A stretch of 64,000 nucleotides of DNA. It comes from Protopterus annectens (taxonomy: Eukaryota > Chordata > Ceratodontiformes > Protopteridae). This document shows positions 1 to 12,026 of the stretch, in pieces; positions within the stretch are counted from its first letter, which is position 1, and each line of letters starts with the position of its first letter. The position numbers were made by a program, and so were the translations under genes. The stretch lies in contig NC_056734.1 in the NCBI RefSeq assembly GCF_019279795.1, positions 5,697,369 to 5,761,368 on the forward strand, read 5' to 3'. The notes under the pieces were generated by a model. It saw nothing but the letters and a program-made list of their open reading frames with translations. It did no database searches and was not told where the DNA came from.

Positions 1-1951
1 GATATAATTGCACTGCACTTCTACAGGGATCAGAGGGAAGCACCAGACACTGGGGAGTACTACTTCTGTGACATTATGGCACAGTAACCCTATGGGGATC
101 AAGGTGGTGTGAAGTTCTAGATACTGGAGATTACTACTCCTGTGACATAAGGATACTGTAATATTATGGGGATTAGGATGGGCTGGAAGTACTAGACAAT
201 GGAGAATATTATTCCTGTGACATAATGGCACTAAAACACTATAGGAATGGGGAGGGGCAAGTACTAGATATTGTGAAATACTACTCCTGTGATATTTTGG
301 CACTTTAATTCTTTGAGGATTGGGGTGGCAGGACGTATTATATATAGAGGAATACTGCTCCTGTGGCATAATGGTACTGTCTTACTGTGGGGATCAGGAT
401 GTGATGAAGTATTAGACACTGTGGAGTAATACTCCTGTGACATAGTGGCACTATAACACTGTGAGGAGCAGGAAAGGAGGAAGTACTCGACACTAGAGAA
501 TACTAATCATGTGACAAAATGTCACTATCAATCTGCCGGGATCAGTGGAAAGTACTTGACTATGGAGAATACTACTTCTGTGACATAAAAGCACTGCAAC
601 ACTATGGGGATTGAGAGAAGGTACTAGACACTGCAGAATACTACTCCTCCGACATAATGTCACTGTAAATCTATGGGGTTCAGTGGAAAGTAAGAGAAAC
701 TGGGGAATACTACTCCTGTTACAAAATGGCACTGTAACACTATGGGGATCAAGGGGAAGTACTAGACACTGGGGAATGCTACTCCTGTGACATAATGGCA
801 TTGTAAAACTGAGAGTATCGGGGAAGTACTAGATACTGAAGAATACTACTCCTGTGACAATAATGGCACAGTAGCACTACAGGGATCAGAAGAGTACTAG
901 ACCTTAGAGAATACTACTTCTCTGACATAATGACAATGTGACACTACTGGGATCATGTTGGGGAAGGACTAGACACTCAGGAATACTATTTATGTGACAT
1001 AACAGCACTGTAATTCTATGGGGATCCATGCAGGGAAGTACTAGACTCTGGGTAATACTACTCCTGTGATAAAGTGGCACTGTAACACTATAGGGATAGG
1101 GGAAAGTACTAAACACTCTTGTGACATTATGGCACTGTAACACTATAGGGAACGAGGTGGGGGAGTTCTAAACATGTTAAATTCTACTCCTGTAACACAA
1201 TGGCAATGTACCTCTATGGGGTTTTGGACAGGAGAAGTACTAGACACTGGTGAATACTTCTCCTGTAAAATAATCTCACTGTAACTCTACAGGGATAAAG
1301 GTGAGAGAATTATTGGATACTGAGAAACATTACTCCTGTGACATAATTACACTGTAACTTTACGAGGATTGGTGTGGCGTTAAGTACTATACATAGGGAA
1401 TACTACACCTGTGGCATAATCCCACTGTAGCACTATGGGGATCAGGGTGGGGGAAGTACTAGGTGCTGAGAAATACTGCTCCTGTGACATAATGGCACTG
1501 TAAAACTACAGGGATCAGGGTGGGTGGCACCACTAGACATTTGAGAATACTACCTCTGTGACATAATGTTACTGTAAATCTTAGAGGATAAGTGGAAAGT
1601 ACTAGATACTGGGAAATATTACTCCTGTGACATAATGGCATTGTAACACTGAGGGGATTAGAGGAAGTACTAGAGAGTAGGAAATACTTCTCTTGGGAGA
1701 TAATGGCCCTGTACCAGTATTAGTATCTGGGTGGAAGGAAGTACTAGAAACTGGGGAATACCAATAATGTACAAATAATGGCAATGTAACACTGTGGGTA
1801 TTAGGGTGGGGGAAAATACTAGACACTGGGGAATACTACTCCTGTAAGATAATGGCACTGTAACACTACAGAGATCATGGTAGGGGAAGTAGCAGAAGCT
1901 GCAGAATACTACTCCTGTAATACATTGGCACAATAGCTCTATGAGGATTGA
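1..1951. repeat. Satellite block A, ~66-bp unit
   Basis: About 29 diverged head-to-tail copies of a 64-70 bp unit. It runs AGTACTAGACACTGGGGAAT, then ACTACTCCTGTGACATAATG, then GCACTGTAACACTATGGGGA, then a variable TCAGGG/GTGGGGGA spacer. The same unit forms blocks at 7925-8805 and 12027-15035. The reverse strand is often open because many units are near 66 bp, a multiple of three, giving a spurious 22-residue repeat around HRSSIPQ. The block ends at GAGGATTGAGAGG, where non-satellite DNA leading into a CR1 element begins. No gene is seen here. Confidence 0.95.
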
Positions 1952-2355
1952 GAGGTGTTGACTCCAACTCTTAGCTGAAATATATAAGTATCCTGTTTTT
2001 TTTCGATTATGTATACAGTTTATTGTTTCTAGCAATTTATATATAGCACTTTCATTGTAATTTGCATGGGTGACTGATTTGTTTGCAGTTAAAGCATTCT
2101 GTATCTTTACAAATCTTTTATCTGTTTAAAAACTTTCATTTTGTGGCTTTCTCTAGTGCTTTGTAGGCTAATAACTTTAGTCTCCCCACCCACCCTCTCT
2201 GTTGGTGTCTTGTGTTATACTTGGTGGCTTTGCAATTGCCCGCCCCTAATGTAAATCTGATCTGGGACACTCCTCCCAGTCTAGTGTCATTAGCTCATTC
2301 TACCTAATACAGAGAGAACATTTGATAAGGCCTTCTGTTTCTCCTTTTCCCCTTT

Positions 2356-2398
2356 CAAAAAAAAAAAAATATATATATATATATATATTTTTTTTTTT
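2356..2398. repeat. A-run / (TA)n / T-run
   Basis: A run of A, then about nine TA units, then a run of T, giving a self-complementary low-complexity tract in the CR1 copy 1 leader. A second (TA)n tract lies at about 2788-2822 in the same leader. Confidence 0.9.
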
Positions 2399-3408
2399 AC
2401 CTGAATTACCTTATGTTCTGACTGTGCTTCTCAAACATTTTGGAAATATAGAGTATATTTTAGAGCATTTATTATAACTGTAATTGCCTTAATAGTGCTG
2501 CAACTCAAGTGCTCTAGGTTGCACTGCATCTGAAGTGTTTGTGTGTTTTAGCTGCTTTTCTGTATATATAGACTTCTCTGTATATGTAGACTAGCTACTT
2601 ATTCTGCTGTATTACTGCCACTTAAATCGTTTTTCAGTTGTGCACTTGCCTTGCTTCACTTAAAAAGTTTTAAATTGCTAATTTTGTAGAGTTTTAATTG
2701 CATTTACTGTTTAGGACTACACACTCAAGTGTGTTAGACTTTTCTGTGTTTATTTACTGTATTATTGCATTGTTTAGCCTGTTTAAAAAAATATATATAT
2801 ACACATATATATATATATATATACTATCTTGTTTGCTCGTTTCCCACCTTTTCTAGCCAGTCCATATCCCAGGCTTTGCTTGTCTCAGGACTTTATTTTC
2901 TGTGCTCAGAGCTATCCAGACCTTGCTGTGGCAGAGGGAAGTCCTACTGCCTACCAATGGGACTGGTGAGCATTGTACTGCCTATCTAACGCTAGAGGAG
3001 TGGTTTCCAGCTTTGAAATTGTAATTTTATTAGCCTTTTTGGGTTGATTTCTATCACTTTCAACTTTCTGGCTTAAAAATGCATGTGTTTGCACATTTTT
3101 CACATCGTGCACCACTATGAGGCTACAAGTTAAACTATTCCAGGTGCCAGAAAGTCTGCTCTTTAAATTTTCCCTTAAAACTAGCTGGTTTCTCAGTAGT
3201 AGCACTAAAATCTGAACCCCTGTGACTAGCACTTGCTCTAGAACCTGCTGTAAAGCACTAGGAAGCCTGAAACTTCTACAAGCACTCAGCTTTCCTTGTC
3301 AATAAGGAGAAATTAATCATAGGCACTAAACAGTCTACAATTGCAAAGTACCTTGCAAAGGTAGGGGAAAACAGCTCTTAAACCTTACAAAAAAGCACCT
3401 AAACAGGC

Positions 3409-4386
3409 ATGTCCAAGGGTCAGCTTCCGGTGGTTTCTCCTGACCACCTGGTGAATCTGGGCATACTGGGGCAGTGCGGCAACTGCCTCATGTACACAGA
3501 CAATCCTCTCCTCCTACCACCCAACACTACAACCTGCGAGAGATGCACTTACATAACCAAACTGGAAGCAAAGCTCTCTCCGGTCAAGACTGTGCTAGAC
3601 AGTCAAGAAGAGAAGGATAACACCTGCATTACACCTCTAGCAACTCATAGCCCTTCAAAACCCACACCATCAACTCTCACACATAGCAACACTAAACCCA
3701 CATATGCGGAGGCCCTTAACATTAACCTGCCCAAGCAACAAGGACCTCCAAAGCCGAAACGCAAACAAACACCAGTCACAACCAAAGTGACACATGGCTC
3801 ACAACACCAGTGTGCCACCCAACAAGAGCCCCTAAGGTAAGACAATGTACCCAACACTTTAGTCATAGGTGACTCTATAGTCAGGCACACTGATGTCCCA
3901 CTCACCAGGTTGAACAAGGAGAAAATTACAGTCAGCTGCCTGTCAGGTGCCAGGATCCGCCACATAATGCATGCACTCAAGTCACTCCACAACAAGTACA
4001 AATACGACTCTGTCATTGTCCATGCTGGAGTAAATGACTTGAGATGTACCTCCCTGTACTACATGAAAAGAGACATGGAAGAGCTCTTGGATCATGCGAC
4101 CCAGGCAGGTATGACCCTAGCCCTGAGTAGCATCCTGCCTTCGCCCAGAATGATACCACAGTATAAGGACAAAATGATTGACTTCAACAATTGGCTAAGC
4201 TTCTAGTGTCATTCAAAGGGGAACAAGTATTTGTCTGCCTGGGAAGACATGATCGACAAACCACGATGCTTTGCCAGAGATAGTCTGCACCTGTCACCCC
4301 TGAGATTCAGGTTACTGGCTAAAGCTCTTGCCACCCCTGTAGTGCCTTTTTTAGGCAAGGTTCAAAAGATAAAACCACCACCGTAA
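3409..4386 (+). pseudogene. CR1 ORF1: C4 zinc-finger plus SGNH esterase-like protein
   Basis: The frame is 325 codons long with two in-frame stops (3838-3840 TAA, 4204-4206 TAG). Residues 23/26 and 43/46 form Cys-x2-Cys and Cys-x2-Cys pairs, a zinc-binding pattern (QCGNC and CERC). Esterase blocks follow: VIGDSIVRH (GDS 154-156), HAGVNDL (N209) and DSLHLS (D291, H294), the Ser, Asn and Asp/His blocks of SGNH hydrolases. CR1-group ORF1 proteins are known to carry such an esterase domain; its exact role in retrotransposition is unclear. The copy at 50 kb has CAA and TGG at the stop positions, so both stops are simple transitions. The ATG follows AAACAGGC, and ORF2 begins 11 bp downstream. Confidence 0.9.
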
Positions 4387-4397
4387 CAGATAAAAGC

Positions 4398-7214
4398 ATG
4401 CAAAATCTGAAGGTAATGCTGCTCAATGCTAGAAGTCTAAACCTCAAAATGCACTCTCTTGAGGCACTCCTAAAAATGGAGAACATCGATATCTGTGCAG
4501 TGACTGAGACCTGGTTCAAGGCTCCAGAGAGTACCCCTGCAATACCAGGCTACAATTCTTACCACACTTTTCGGCCACAAAACCAAGACCAAAAGACTAA
4601 AGGTGGAGGAGTGTCCATATTCACCAAGGATATTCACACCTCCAGGCTAATTGCCCAACACAATGCATCTGAAATTCTCCAGGTGCAACTAACACTAGGC
4701 AAGACTGCAATCCAAATTGTAGCTTGCTACAGATCCCCCACCATACCCCAAGATTCTCACTACACCTTCCTAAACATACTGGAAAATATTAAGATACAAC
4801 CAAACACCCTAATACTAGGTGATTTCAACTACCCTGCCATTAATTGGGAAAACTAATCGGGTACCAACTCCTTTTCCCAACGGTTCTTGGAATTCATAAA
4901 TTCCAACGCCCTGGATCAACTAATCCATTGTCCCACCAAGGGCTCCAATATCCTAGACCTGGTCATTACCAACATGGGAGATAGATGCTCCACACCAGTG
5001 GTCACCCCCTCATTGGTCAGTTCTGACCATAAGCAAATCACCCTTGACATCCACATCTCACCCCCACCCCCCAGTAAGGAAACCTCCTTAAAAAACTTCT
5101 CCAAAGCCAACTTCATGCTACTGAAGTCAGAAGTGACAAACTTCACAACACCCACGCAGATGGGATCTGGAAGTTCGACTGCAGAATCCTACACTAAGGC
5201 ACTGTAGGAGCACATCCACTCGTGCATGAATCGTGCCATCCCAAATAGATCCAAGATGCTCTTCTCCAAAAAAAGGAAGCCAATCTGGTGGTCCCCTGCT
5301 ATAAACAAACTATACAACAGAAGGAAGAAACTGTTGCAGAAAAGAGGAAAATCCCAGGATGCAAAAAACTCCCTCACCAGCCTCAGTAAGAAGCTGAGAT
5401 CCCTCATAAAATCCTCAAAAGCTAGTTATGAAAATAAAATTGCCAAAGATTCCAAAGACAACCACAAGGCATTCTATGGTTATGTCAAGAATCTAAATGG
5501 CAATACTCAGATCTGCTCTGAGCTACAACAGAATGGCATTAAATATACTGATCCCAAGGATTTTGCCAATATCCTGGCAGATCGATTTAGTGCCAACTTC
5601 ACTCCCCTCTCACCCCCTAAAGGGCCCATCTCAATACCAAAAGATTGCCAAATTCCGATAATCACAGCCACATGGGTAGAAACAGCACTCTCCAAAGCTA
5701 AGAATACAGCATCCATGGGACCAGATGGCATCCCAGGCTGTGTACTACATGAACAACAAAATGAACTGGTACCCCACCTAAGTGTCATGTTTAATCATAG
5801 CCTCACCTCAGGCTTCATGCCGACTGAGTGGCGCACAGCTACAGTTATCCCGCTCCATAAGGGAGGATCCACCTTGGATCCCGGGAACTACCGTCCCATC
5901 AATCTGACAAGCCTGATCTGCAAGGGCATGGAACGCATTATCATGGAACTTATAAACAAAGACATTGGCAACCTCCAGACACTGGATCCCACCCAGTTTG
6001 GGTTTGTGAAGGGCAGATCTTGTCTCCTGAATCTGATTGACTTCTTCGAATCGGTCTCCAGAGCTGTGGACAAGGGTAAGGAGGTCCACACAGCCTATCT
6101 GGACCTCGGCAAAGCCTTTGACACCATCACCCACTCTGGAATCATAGATAAACTTACTAAGCTGGGCATAAATCCCTACATCACTCGATGGGTTGCCAAC
6201 TGGCTTACTGACAGAACCCAAACTGTAAAAGTAGCCAACTCCAAATCCAGCTCCGGACAAGTGACAAGTGGAGTACCTCAGGGTTCAGTCCTGGGACCAC
6301 TCTTGTTTGGCATCTACTTCTCTGAAGTACAGGCCAACACTAAGGGACTCTGGCTAACAAAGTTTGCAGATGACTGCAAACTGGGAGCCATTATTGAATC
6401 CCCAAATGATGTGGATATTCTACAAAAGGGCCTTATAGAAACAGATGCCTGGTGCCAGAGCCATGGGCTCAAGCTTAATGCCAAGAAATGTATAGTCATC
6501 CCCTTTAGAAAAAAACATGTACCCGTGAACTACCACATAGGTGGCAGGACACTAAACATCGAAAGTGTGATGAGAGACTTAGGGACACAGGTGGACAGTG
6601 GTCTCACTTTCGATAACCACATCGCCACAACAGTCATGAAATCTTTCTACATGGCACACCTCATCACTAAGGGCTTTTCATCCAGATAAAATGAGGTCAT
6701 AGTCCCACTGTACTCATCCCTCATTAGACCCATTATACAGTATAATGTCCCATTTGGTATGTACCTCACAAGACATCTGCAACAGCTGGAAAGGCCACAG
6801 AAATACCTCACTAAAAGAATCACAGGCCTAAAGTAGATGCCATATGCTGACCATCTAAAAAAATTCCAGCTATACTCTGTGGCATATCGTCTACTCAGAG
6901 GCGATCTCTGCTTAACATACAAGGCCACGTCAAACCCTGAGCTGTTGGACATGCTCCACTTAAAGAAATCCCAATCCCTCAGAGCCACATGCTCCAGGGA
7001 TCTAAACCTTATCATCACAATGAACAAAACATGCTGGAGGGATAGGTTTCTGACCCAGAGACACCCCATACTCTGGAATAGACTGCCCATACATGTCAAG
7101 CAGACCACCTCATTGGCCCTCTTCAAAAGGAACCTTGATGATTGGATGGGAGATAGGAAATTCACCCCGGCGATCATGGCAGTCGCCCTGCTAAACAGGG
7201 GTCCTGAGAAGTAA
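4398..7214 (+). pseudogene. CR1 ORF2: APE endonuclease plus reverse transcriptase
   Basis: A single frame of 938 codons with four in-frame stops (4854-4856, 5205-5207, 6687-6689, 6834-6836) and no frameshift. The endonuclease shows N10, TETWF (E37), CYRSP, LGDFNYP (D142, N144) and SSDHK (D210, H211). The reverse transcriptase shows NYRPINLTSL, TQFGFVKGRS, AYLDLGKAFDT, GVPQGSVLGPLLFG and the catalytic KFADDCKL (D658, D659). The C-terminus has the usual WNRLP...LFKRNLDDWM block. The protein nicks target DNA and copies its own RNA by target-primed reverse transcription. Catalytic residues are present but the stops make this copy inactive. Sister copies at 36-41 kb and 50-55 kb read through the stop positions. 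Confidence 0.95.
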
Positions 7215-7302
7215 ATATTGTGGGAAAAAATTTCCAGGGAATTGTTATGGCTAGGCTTGCATAGACTTTAGGGCCGATAGCCTAGTACCAACCTATGAAC
7301 CT

Positions 7303-7303
<1 letters not shown>
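7215..7303 (+). other. CR1 copy 1 3' UTR and octamer end
   Basis: After the ORF2 stop lies GGCTAGGCTTGCATAGACTT, then a GGGCCGATAGCCTAG stretch and CCTATGAACCTAG. The same block ends the copies at 12.0, 38.2, 39.5 (reverse) and 55.1 kb. A reverse copy at 54.13 kb shows two tandem AGGTTCAT octamers, the kind of 8-bp 3' repeat typical of CR1 elements. It abuts (TA)n. Confidence 0.8.

Positions 7304-7374
<71 letters not shown>
7304..7374. repeat. (TA)n microsatellite
   Basis: Nearly pure TA dinucleotides immediately left of the hairpin MITE. A matching TA tract lies on its right at 7862-7924, so the MITE probably inserted into TA repeats. Confidence 0.95.
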
Positions 7375-7859
7375 GGATCTAGGACATTTCACCGAATGCA
7401 CATTTCACCTAAAGTTAAATTAGTGTGCACTTTTCACTGAAAGCTCAACTCACCGAAAACACAATTCACTGAAACACATTTCACCAAAAGTGGTATATGG
7501 CCTTGTCCCCACTGTAGTGCAACCCTGGAGTTGGTATATATAGTAGGGGTGTGTGGGGGATGTAGCTCCCCCACATATTTGAAATGTGTTAAACTATATA
7601 CATGCATACTTGCAATTGCAATATATTACTCTTATCCACACATGATATATACTTTAAATATGTTGGGGACTCCACCCTCCACACCCCCTTTACTATATAT
7701 ACCAACTCCAGGGTTGTACTACAGTGGGGATAAGGCCATATACCACTTTTGGTGAAATGTGTTTCGGTGAATTGTGTTTTCGGTGAATTGTGCTTTCAAT
7801 GATTTGTGTTTGATGATATGAGTTTCGGTGAAATGTGCATTCGGTGAAATGTCCTAGAT

Positions 7860-7861
<2 letters not shown>
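7375..7861. mobile_element. Hairpin MITE 1 (GGATCTAGGACATTTC ends)
   Basis: A 487-bp element whose two halves are inverted copies. The left end reads GGATCTAGGACATTTCACCG and the right end is its complement. The arms are built of repeated words (TTTCACCGAA-like), and the inner arms carry a core around CCTGGAGTTGGTATATATAG followed by a GGGGTGTGTGGGGG stretch. It is flanked by TA tracts, so any TA target duplication cannot be resolved. There is no coding capacity. The same core appears in MITEs at 23.8 and 35.0 kb with different arm sequences. Confidence 0.88.

Positions 7862-7924
<63 letters not shown>
7862..7924. repeat. (TA)n microsatellite
   Basis: Pure TA repeat between MITE 1 and the resumption of the 66-bp satellite. 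Confidence 0.95.
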
Positions 7925-7927
<3 letters not shown>

Positions 7928-8805
7928 ATACTAATCCTCTGACATAGTGGCACTGTAACACTATGAGTATCAGAGAGTGAGAAAATACTAGACACTGGGG
8001 AATGCTACTCATGTCACAGAATGTCACTGTCTCTCTACAAGGATCAGTGGGAAGTACTAGATGCTGGAGAATACTACTCCTGTGACATGACCACACTGTA
8101 GCACTAAAAGCAGTGAGAGGAAGTACTAGAGAATGGGGAATACTTGACATAATGACATTGTAAAATTGAGGAGATCAGGGAAGTACTAAACACCGGAGAA
8201 TACTTCTCCTGTGACATAATGTTATTGTAAAACAGATGAGATCGAAGAAAGTAGTAGATACTGGGAGATACTACTCCTGTGACACAATGGCACTGTAATA
8301 CTATGGGGATCTGGGTGGCGGGAAGTACTAGACACTGGAAAAGATTACTAATAAAAATAATAGCCCTGTAACACTGTGTGTATTAGGGCTGAAGTCCTAG
8401 ACAGTGTGAAATACTACTCCTCTGACATAATGTCACTGTAAATCTCTGTGAGTCAGTGGAAAGTACTAAATACTGGGAATACTGCTGTTATATAATGCAC
8501 TGTAACACTATGGGGATTGAGGCAAGGTACTAGACATTGGTGAATACTTCTCCTGTGACATAATTCTATTGTAAAACTGATGGGATCAGGGAAAGTGTTA
8601 GATACTGGGAGATACTACTCCAGTGACATACTGACACTGTAACACTATGGGGATTGGGAGGGAAGTACTAAACTTATTACTTAACATATTACTTCTGTTA
8701 AATTAATGTCACTTTAACACTGTGGGGATTGGGAGAGTACTTGACACTTAGGAATACTACTTCTCTGACATAATGGCACTGTAATTGTACAATGATCAGA
8801 GGGAA
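7925..8805. repeat. Satellite block B, ~66-bp unit
   Basis: About 13 copies of the unit seen in block A (TACTACTCCTGTGACATAAT; CACTGTAACACTATGGGGAT). It is continuous with the first array apart from the CR1 copy 1 and MITE insertion, and stops at GATCAGAGGGAA where CR1 copy 2 begins. Confidence 0.93.
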
Positions 8806-10290
8806 CAGCTCATCCAGACTTTGCTACAACTTGCTGTGAGAGAAAGGTTAGCTTGCTTTTGCTTTCTTGTATTTTGTACTACTTTATTGCCTTATTCTAT
8901 TTTTTATATTGTGATTTGTTTTCTTTACACTGTATTTTACTTGTATTTTGCTATTAACTGCATAGTAAAACCGGGAAAAAGACAATGGCAGTGCTTCTTG
9001 TGAGTCACACAGAAATTGTTTCTCACCCTCACACCATGGCACTTTTGCGTTTTTAAACTCATCTGTATTTCTAGTTGCCTGCCTCTTATATTAATTTGGT
9101 CATATATCTCATTCCCTCTCCTCCTTCATTGGCTGTTGTGAGTAAGCAGAAAATTATCATTTTGTGAAATCACTTCCCTTCAACTATTTAAATTTATTGG
9201 CCATCCCACTGTATTCCATCAAACCAGAATACAAAGTGCCCACTTCATTTCATTCTATCTTTCTCTTTTAAAAATAGTGTCTGTCCAATAAGACAGTTAA
9301 AGCTTAAGTTACCCCCTCTTTCATGTCTAACTGCTTAGTGCACACTGCATTGCTTAGAATATTAACCCATCTTTTTCCATCTGATCTTTAAAATTTGCAA
9401 TATCTATTGTAAGACCACCAATTATTGGAGACTCACATTAAACCTCTTAGTAGTCATTTGGGGATTACTGGTCTTGTTTTCTTCTGGTGACTGAAGGAGC
9501 ACATGGACAGTATTTCCTGGAGACTGCTGATCACTGTAAAGCCTAATAATGGCTTCATAGGTGACAGGTTAGAATTTGTGCTTTTATTCTGCTCCTGGTG
9601 TAAGAAGAAGAGTGCATTGATTCTTGACTGTTACTGGTTAGGCAGTGAGTGTCTGTGCTTGATGTTCCTGGTAGGCCTGGTTGATTTTCAATACATCTTC
9701 CAGGAAAAGGGTACAACAAATGTACAGACCCTGGCATCATCTGGAACAAGACTGTGGATCATCAAATAGGCTGTGGCCTGCTTCTCATCTTGTGATTGGT
9801 GCTAATGTTTTGTTTCTGGTGAGAGTAGGAAAAAAGCATTGTATCATAGCAGAGTGAATCTGTGGTGAGACCAGCAATAGTGGTAGCCTGGCAGTAGCCA
9901 TTCATGCAACTCCCCTCTTTTTATCATTTTTGACAAACTAATTCTTTGTTTTCATTAAGTACTGCTTGATTTGTTTCTAATTACAGAATCTGTCTAAATA
10001 CTTATCCTTAAATTTTCAGGGTCTTTTTACTAGTTTTCTCTCAAGTGTTTCGCAGCACCCTGTAAAGACACAAACACGTTGAGTGACATTTTTCCTGTAA
10101 GAGCACAATTGAAATTTTACCAGTACCTAGTGACATACAGGACAAGCTAGTTTGCAGTAACAAGCACTGTCCACAGAGTGGCAAACTGGATATTCCTGAC
10201 ACTGCTTTATAGTCTCACTCTAACTTAATCAATAAAAAGTGTCTGCTGCCATTAGTATGAAGTTTCTCATTATCTCTGTTACAAGTTTGG

Positions 10291-10850
10291 TGGATATGGG
10301 AATCCTGAGGTAATGTAGAAATTGCCTCATGTTTACTGACAACCAGTTACTTTTCAAACAAACTGATATGGTATGCGTGAGATTTATTTACACAATGTCC
10401 CTGGAGGCAAAGGTCTCACATAAACGTACTCCTAATGTCAATAAGGTTGTCAGTAGTATACATGTTGCACCCATCACTCACAATTAAAAGCAGAAATATA
10501 GACCCACATATGCTGAGGCACTTAAATGTAACCTTCCTGAACCCCAAAGACCTCCTAGACAAAGTACACATAACAAATACCCTCAGCAGCCCCAAATGCA
10601 CTCTTTCAAAACAACACCAACATCAACACATACAGCCACGTCTCATGGAGCCTCTACTTCTAAGCTTCATAAGACAAGCCACCACATAATCCAACCTTCT
10701 GGTCATTGAAGACTCCATCATGAGACATACTGATGTCCATGTAACCAGGCTGAGTAAGGAGAAAGTCATGGTCAGTTGCTTATCAGGGGATAGGAGGTGC
10801 AGCACCCAGCAGGATAAAAGTACTCTCATCAAACTAAACAAACAACTCAG
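10291..10850 (+). pseudogene. CR1 ORF1 remnant (copy 2)
   Basis: Translation of the plus strand shows CRNCLMFTDNQLL, like the zinc-finger region of copy 1, although the second Cys pair is damaged. Further on, VIEDSIMRHTDVHVTRLSKE matches the esterase block I, with the GDS glycine changed to Glu. Stops and frameshifts interrupt it, and it breaks off after CLSGDRR. Confidence 0.75.
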
Positions 10851-10869
10851 AGGGCAAATAAGAACCTAA

Positions 10870-11870
10870 CCTCAGACAAGACCCAGGAAATTAAAAATGG
10901 GGAGTCCACCTCCACAAAGAGGGCAGTCACAAGCAGAGTCTCTCAGGAATTGGTTCTTGGACTTCTCCTTTTTGACATTTACTTCTCTGAAGTCAAGGTC
11001 AAGGTAAAATTTGCAGATGATTGCAAATTAGGAGCTGTCATTGAATCCCACACCAACACAAATGTTCTCCAGGAAGAACTGACCCAGACAAGCAACTGCT
11101 CTCAGAGCCGTGGACTAAAACTAAATACTATGATTTTCTTCCTTCTGCTGGCTTGTTTTTTGAGTATCCTTTTGGAAGCCATCCACCTCAGGTAACTATC
11201 ATATTGACAACACAGCCCTTAGTGTTGGCCCAGTAGTCAGAGACTTAAGGACACACATAGACAGTAATCTAGACTTTGATCAACATGTGTCTACAGTACT
11301 GAGGAAATCATTCTATGTTGAGCAGCTTATAAACAAAGGTATGGCATCTAGTTCCAAGGAAGCCATTGTTCCACTATATTTGGCATTCATAAGACCTATC
11401 ATTGAGTATTTGGTATGTACCTAACCAGGCATATCCAACAACTGGAATGTCCAAAGAGGTTCCTCACTAAGACAATACAGGGTGTAAGTAAAATGTCCTG
11501 TGTAGACCACCTCAAGGCCCTATCCCTGTATTCTGTCTCCAACAGGTTGTTTAGGGGAGCTCTATGCATGGCATGCAGAGGATTGTCAGACCCCACTCTG
11601 ATGGACTTCCTGCATATACACAAAACAAGCAGCACCAGAATTACCCATTCTAAAGACTTAAACCTTACCTGTGATACAAAATTGGACCTGTTGGAGAGAA
11701 AGGTATGTATCCCATAGACTACCCGTCTCTGGAACAGGCTCCTTAACCATGTGAATCAGACTTCCTTCCTAACCCAATTCAAGTGTAACTTGGACAATTG
11801 GATGAAGAGCAAAAAATTCATCTGTGGCTTGGCACCTATTTCTCTAATGGACACCAGCGACCTGTAAATA
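10870..11870 (+). pseudogene. CR1 ORF2 C-terminal remnant (copy 2)
   Basis: It begins at the primer-grip end of the reverse transcriptase (VLGLLLFDIYFSEV), followed by VKFADDCKLGAVIES, which retains the catalytic FADD. It continues as an RT C-terminal fragment: DHLKALSLYSVSNRLFRGAL, then a terminal block LWNRLLNHVNQT (frame shifted). Several stops and frame changes make it a dead fragment. Confidence 0.85.
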
Positions 11871-12026
11871 GTGCACCCTTCATGCCTCTGCCTGTAAATG
11901 TTTCATCTTCCAAGCCCGTGCTTGCACTTATCAAGCATAACAAAACTTGTCAGAGATTTCGTATACATGGCTAGGCTTAAAAAGGCCCTTGAGGTCATTT
12001 GCCTAGTAAATACCTATGAGCCTAGG

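Larger units (their letters stand above)
2150..7303 (+). mobile_element. CR1-type LINE, copy 1, near full length
   Basis: A non-LTR retrotransposon with a 5' leader (about 2150-3408), ORF1 (zinc-finger plus esterase), ORF2 (APE-type endonuclease plus reverse transcriptase) and a short 3' UTR ending in a CCTATGAACC-type octamer. The leader start is placed by similarity to a second copy at about 47405; both contain TTGCCCGCCC and ACACTCCTCCCAGTC. DNA at 1952-2149 is unassigned and may belong to the leader. The element lies between two satellite blocks in the same orientation as copy 2 and is followed by TA repeats holding a MITE. It has no frameshift in either ORF, which suggests a fairly young insertion. 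Confidence 0.88.
8806..12026 (+). mobile_element. CR1-type LINE, copy 2, 5'-truncated and internally deleted
   Basis: It starts within the CR1 leader: CTCATCCAGACTTTGCT resembles CTATCCAGACCTTGCT of copy 1 at about 2900. A roughly 1.4 kb leader-like stretch follows that I could not fully align. An ORF1 remnant spans about 10291-10850 and a reverse-transcriptase remnant about 10870-11870. The 3' end GGCTAGGCTT...CCTATGAGCCTAG joins satellite block C directly. The endonuclease and the N-terminal half of the reverse transcriptase are missing. Confidence 0.78.

Noticed and set aside
493..2035. Reverse-strand open frames in satellite block A (CHRSSIPQ-type repeats)
   Set aside because: They follow the satellite period, reappear in blocks B and C, and have no start context or known domain; the satellite unit explains them.
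2765..2989. 74-residue frame near a TATA-rich tract as a host gene start
   Set aside because: TA microsatellite and CR1 leader sequence account for it.
7693..8150. Reverse-strand frames rich in Tyr-Ile repeats
   Set aside because: They read through the (TA)n microsatellite and MITE or satellite sequence.
9503..9769. 88-residue plus-strand frame
   Set aside because: It lies in the leader-like part of CR1 copy 2, has no motif, and an opposite-strand frame is equally open.
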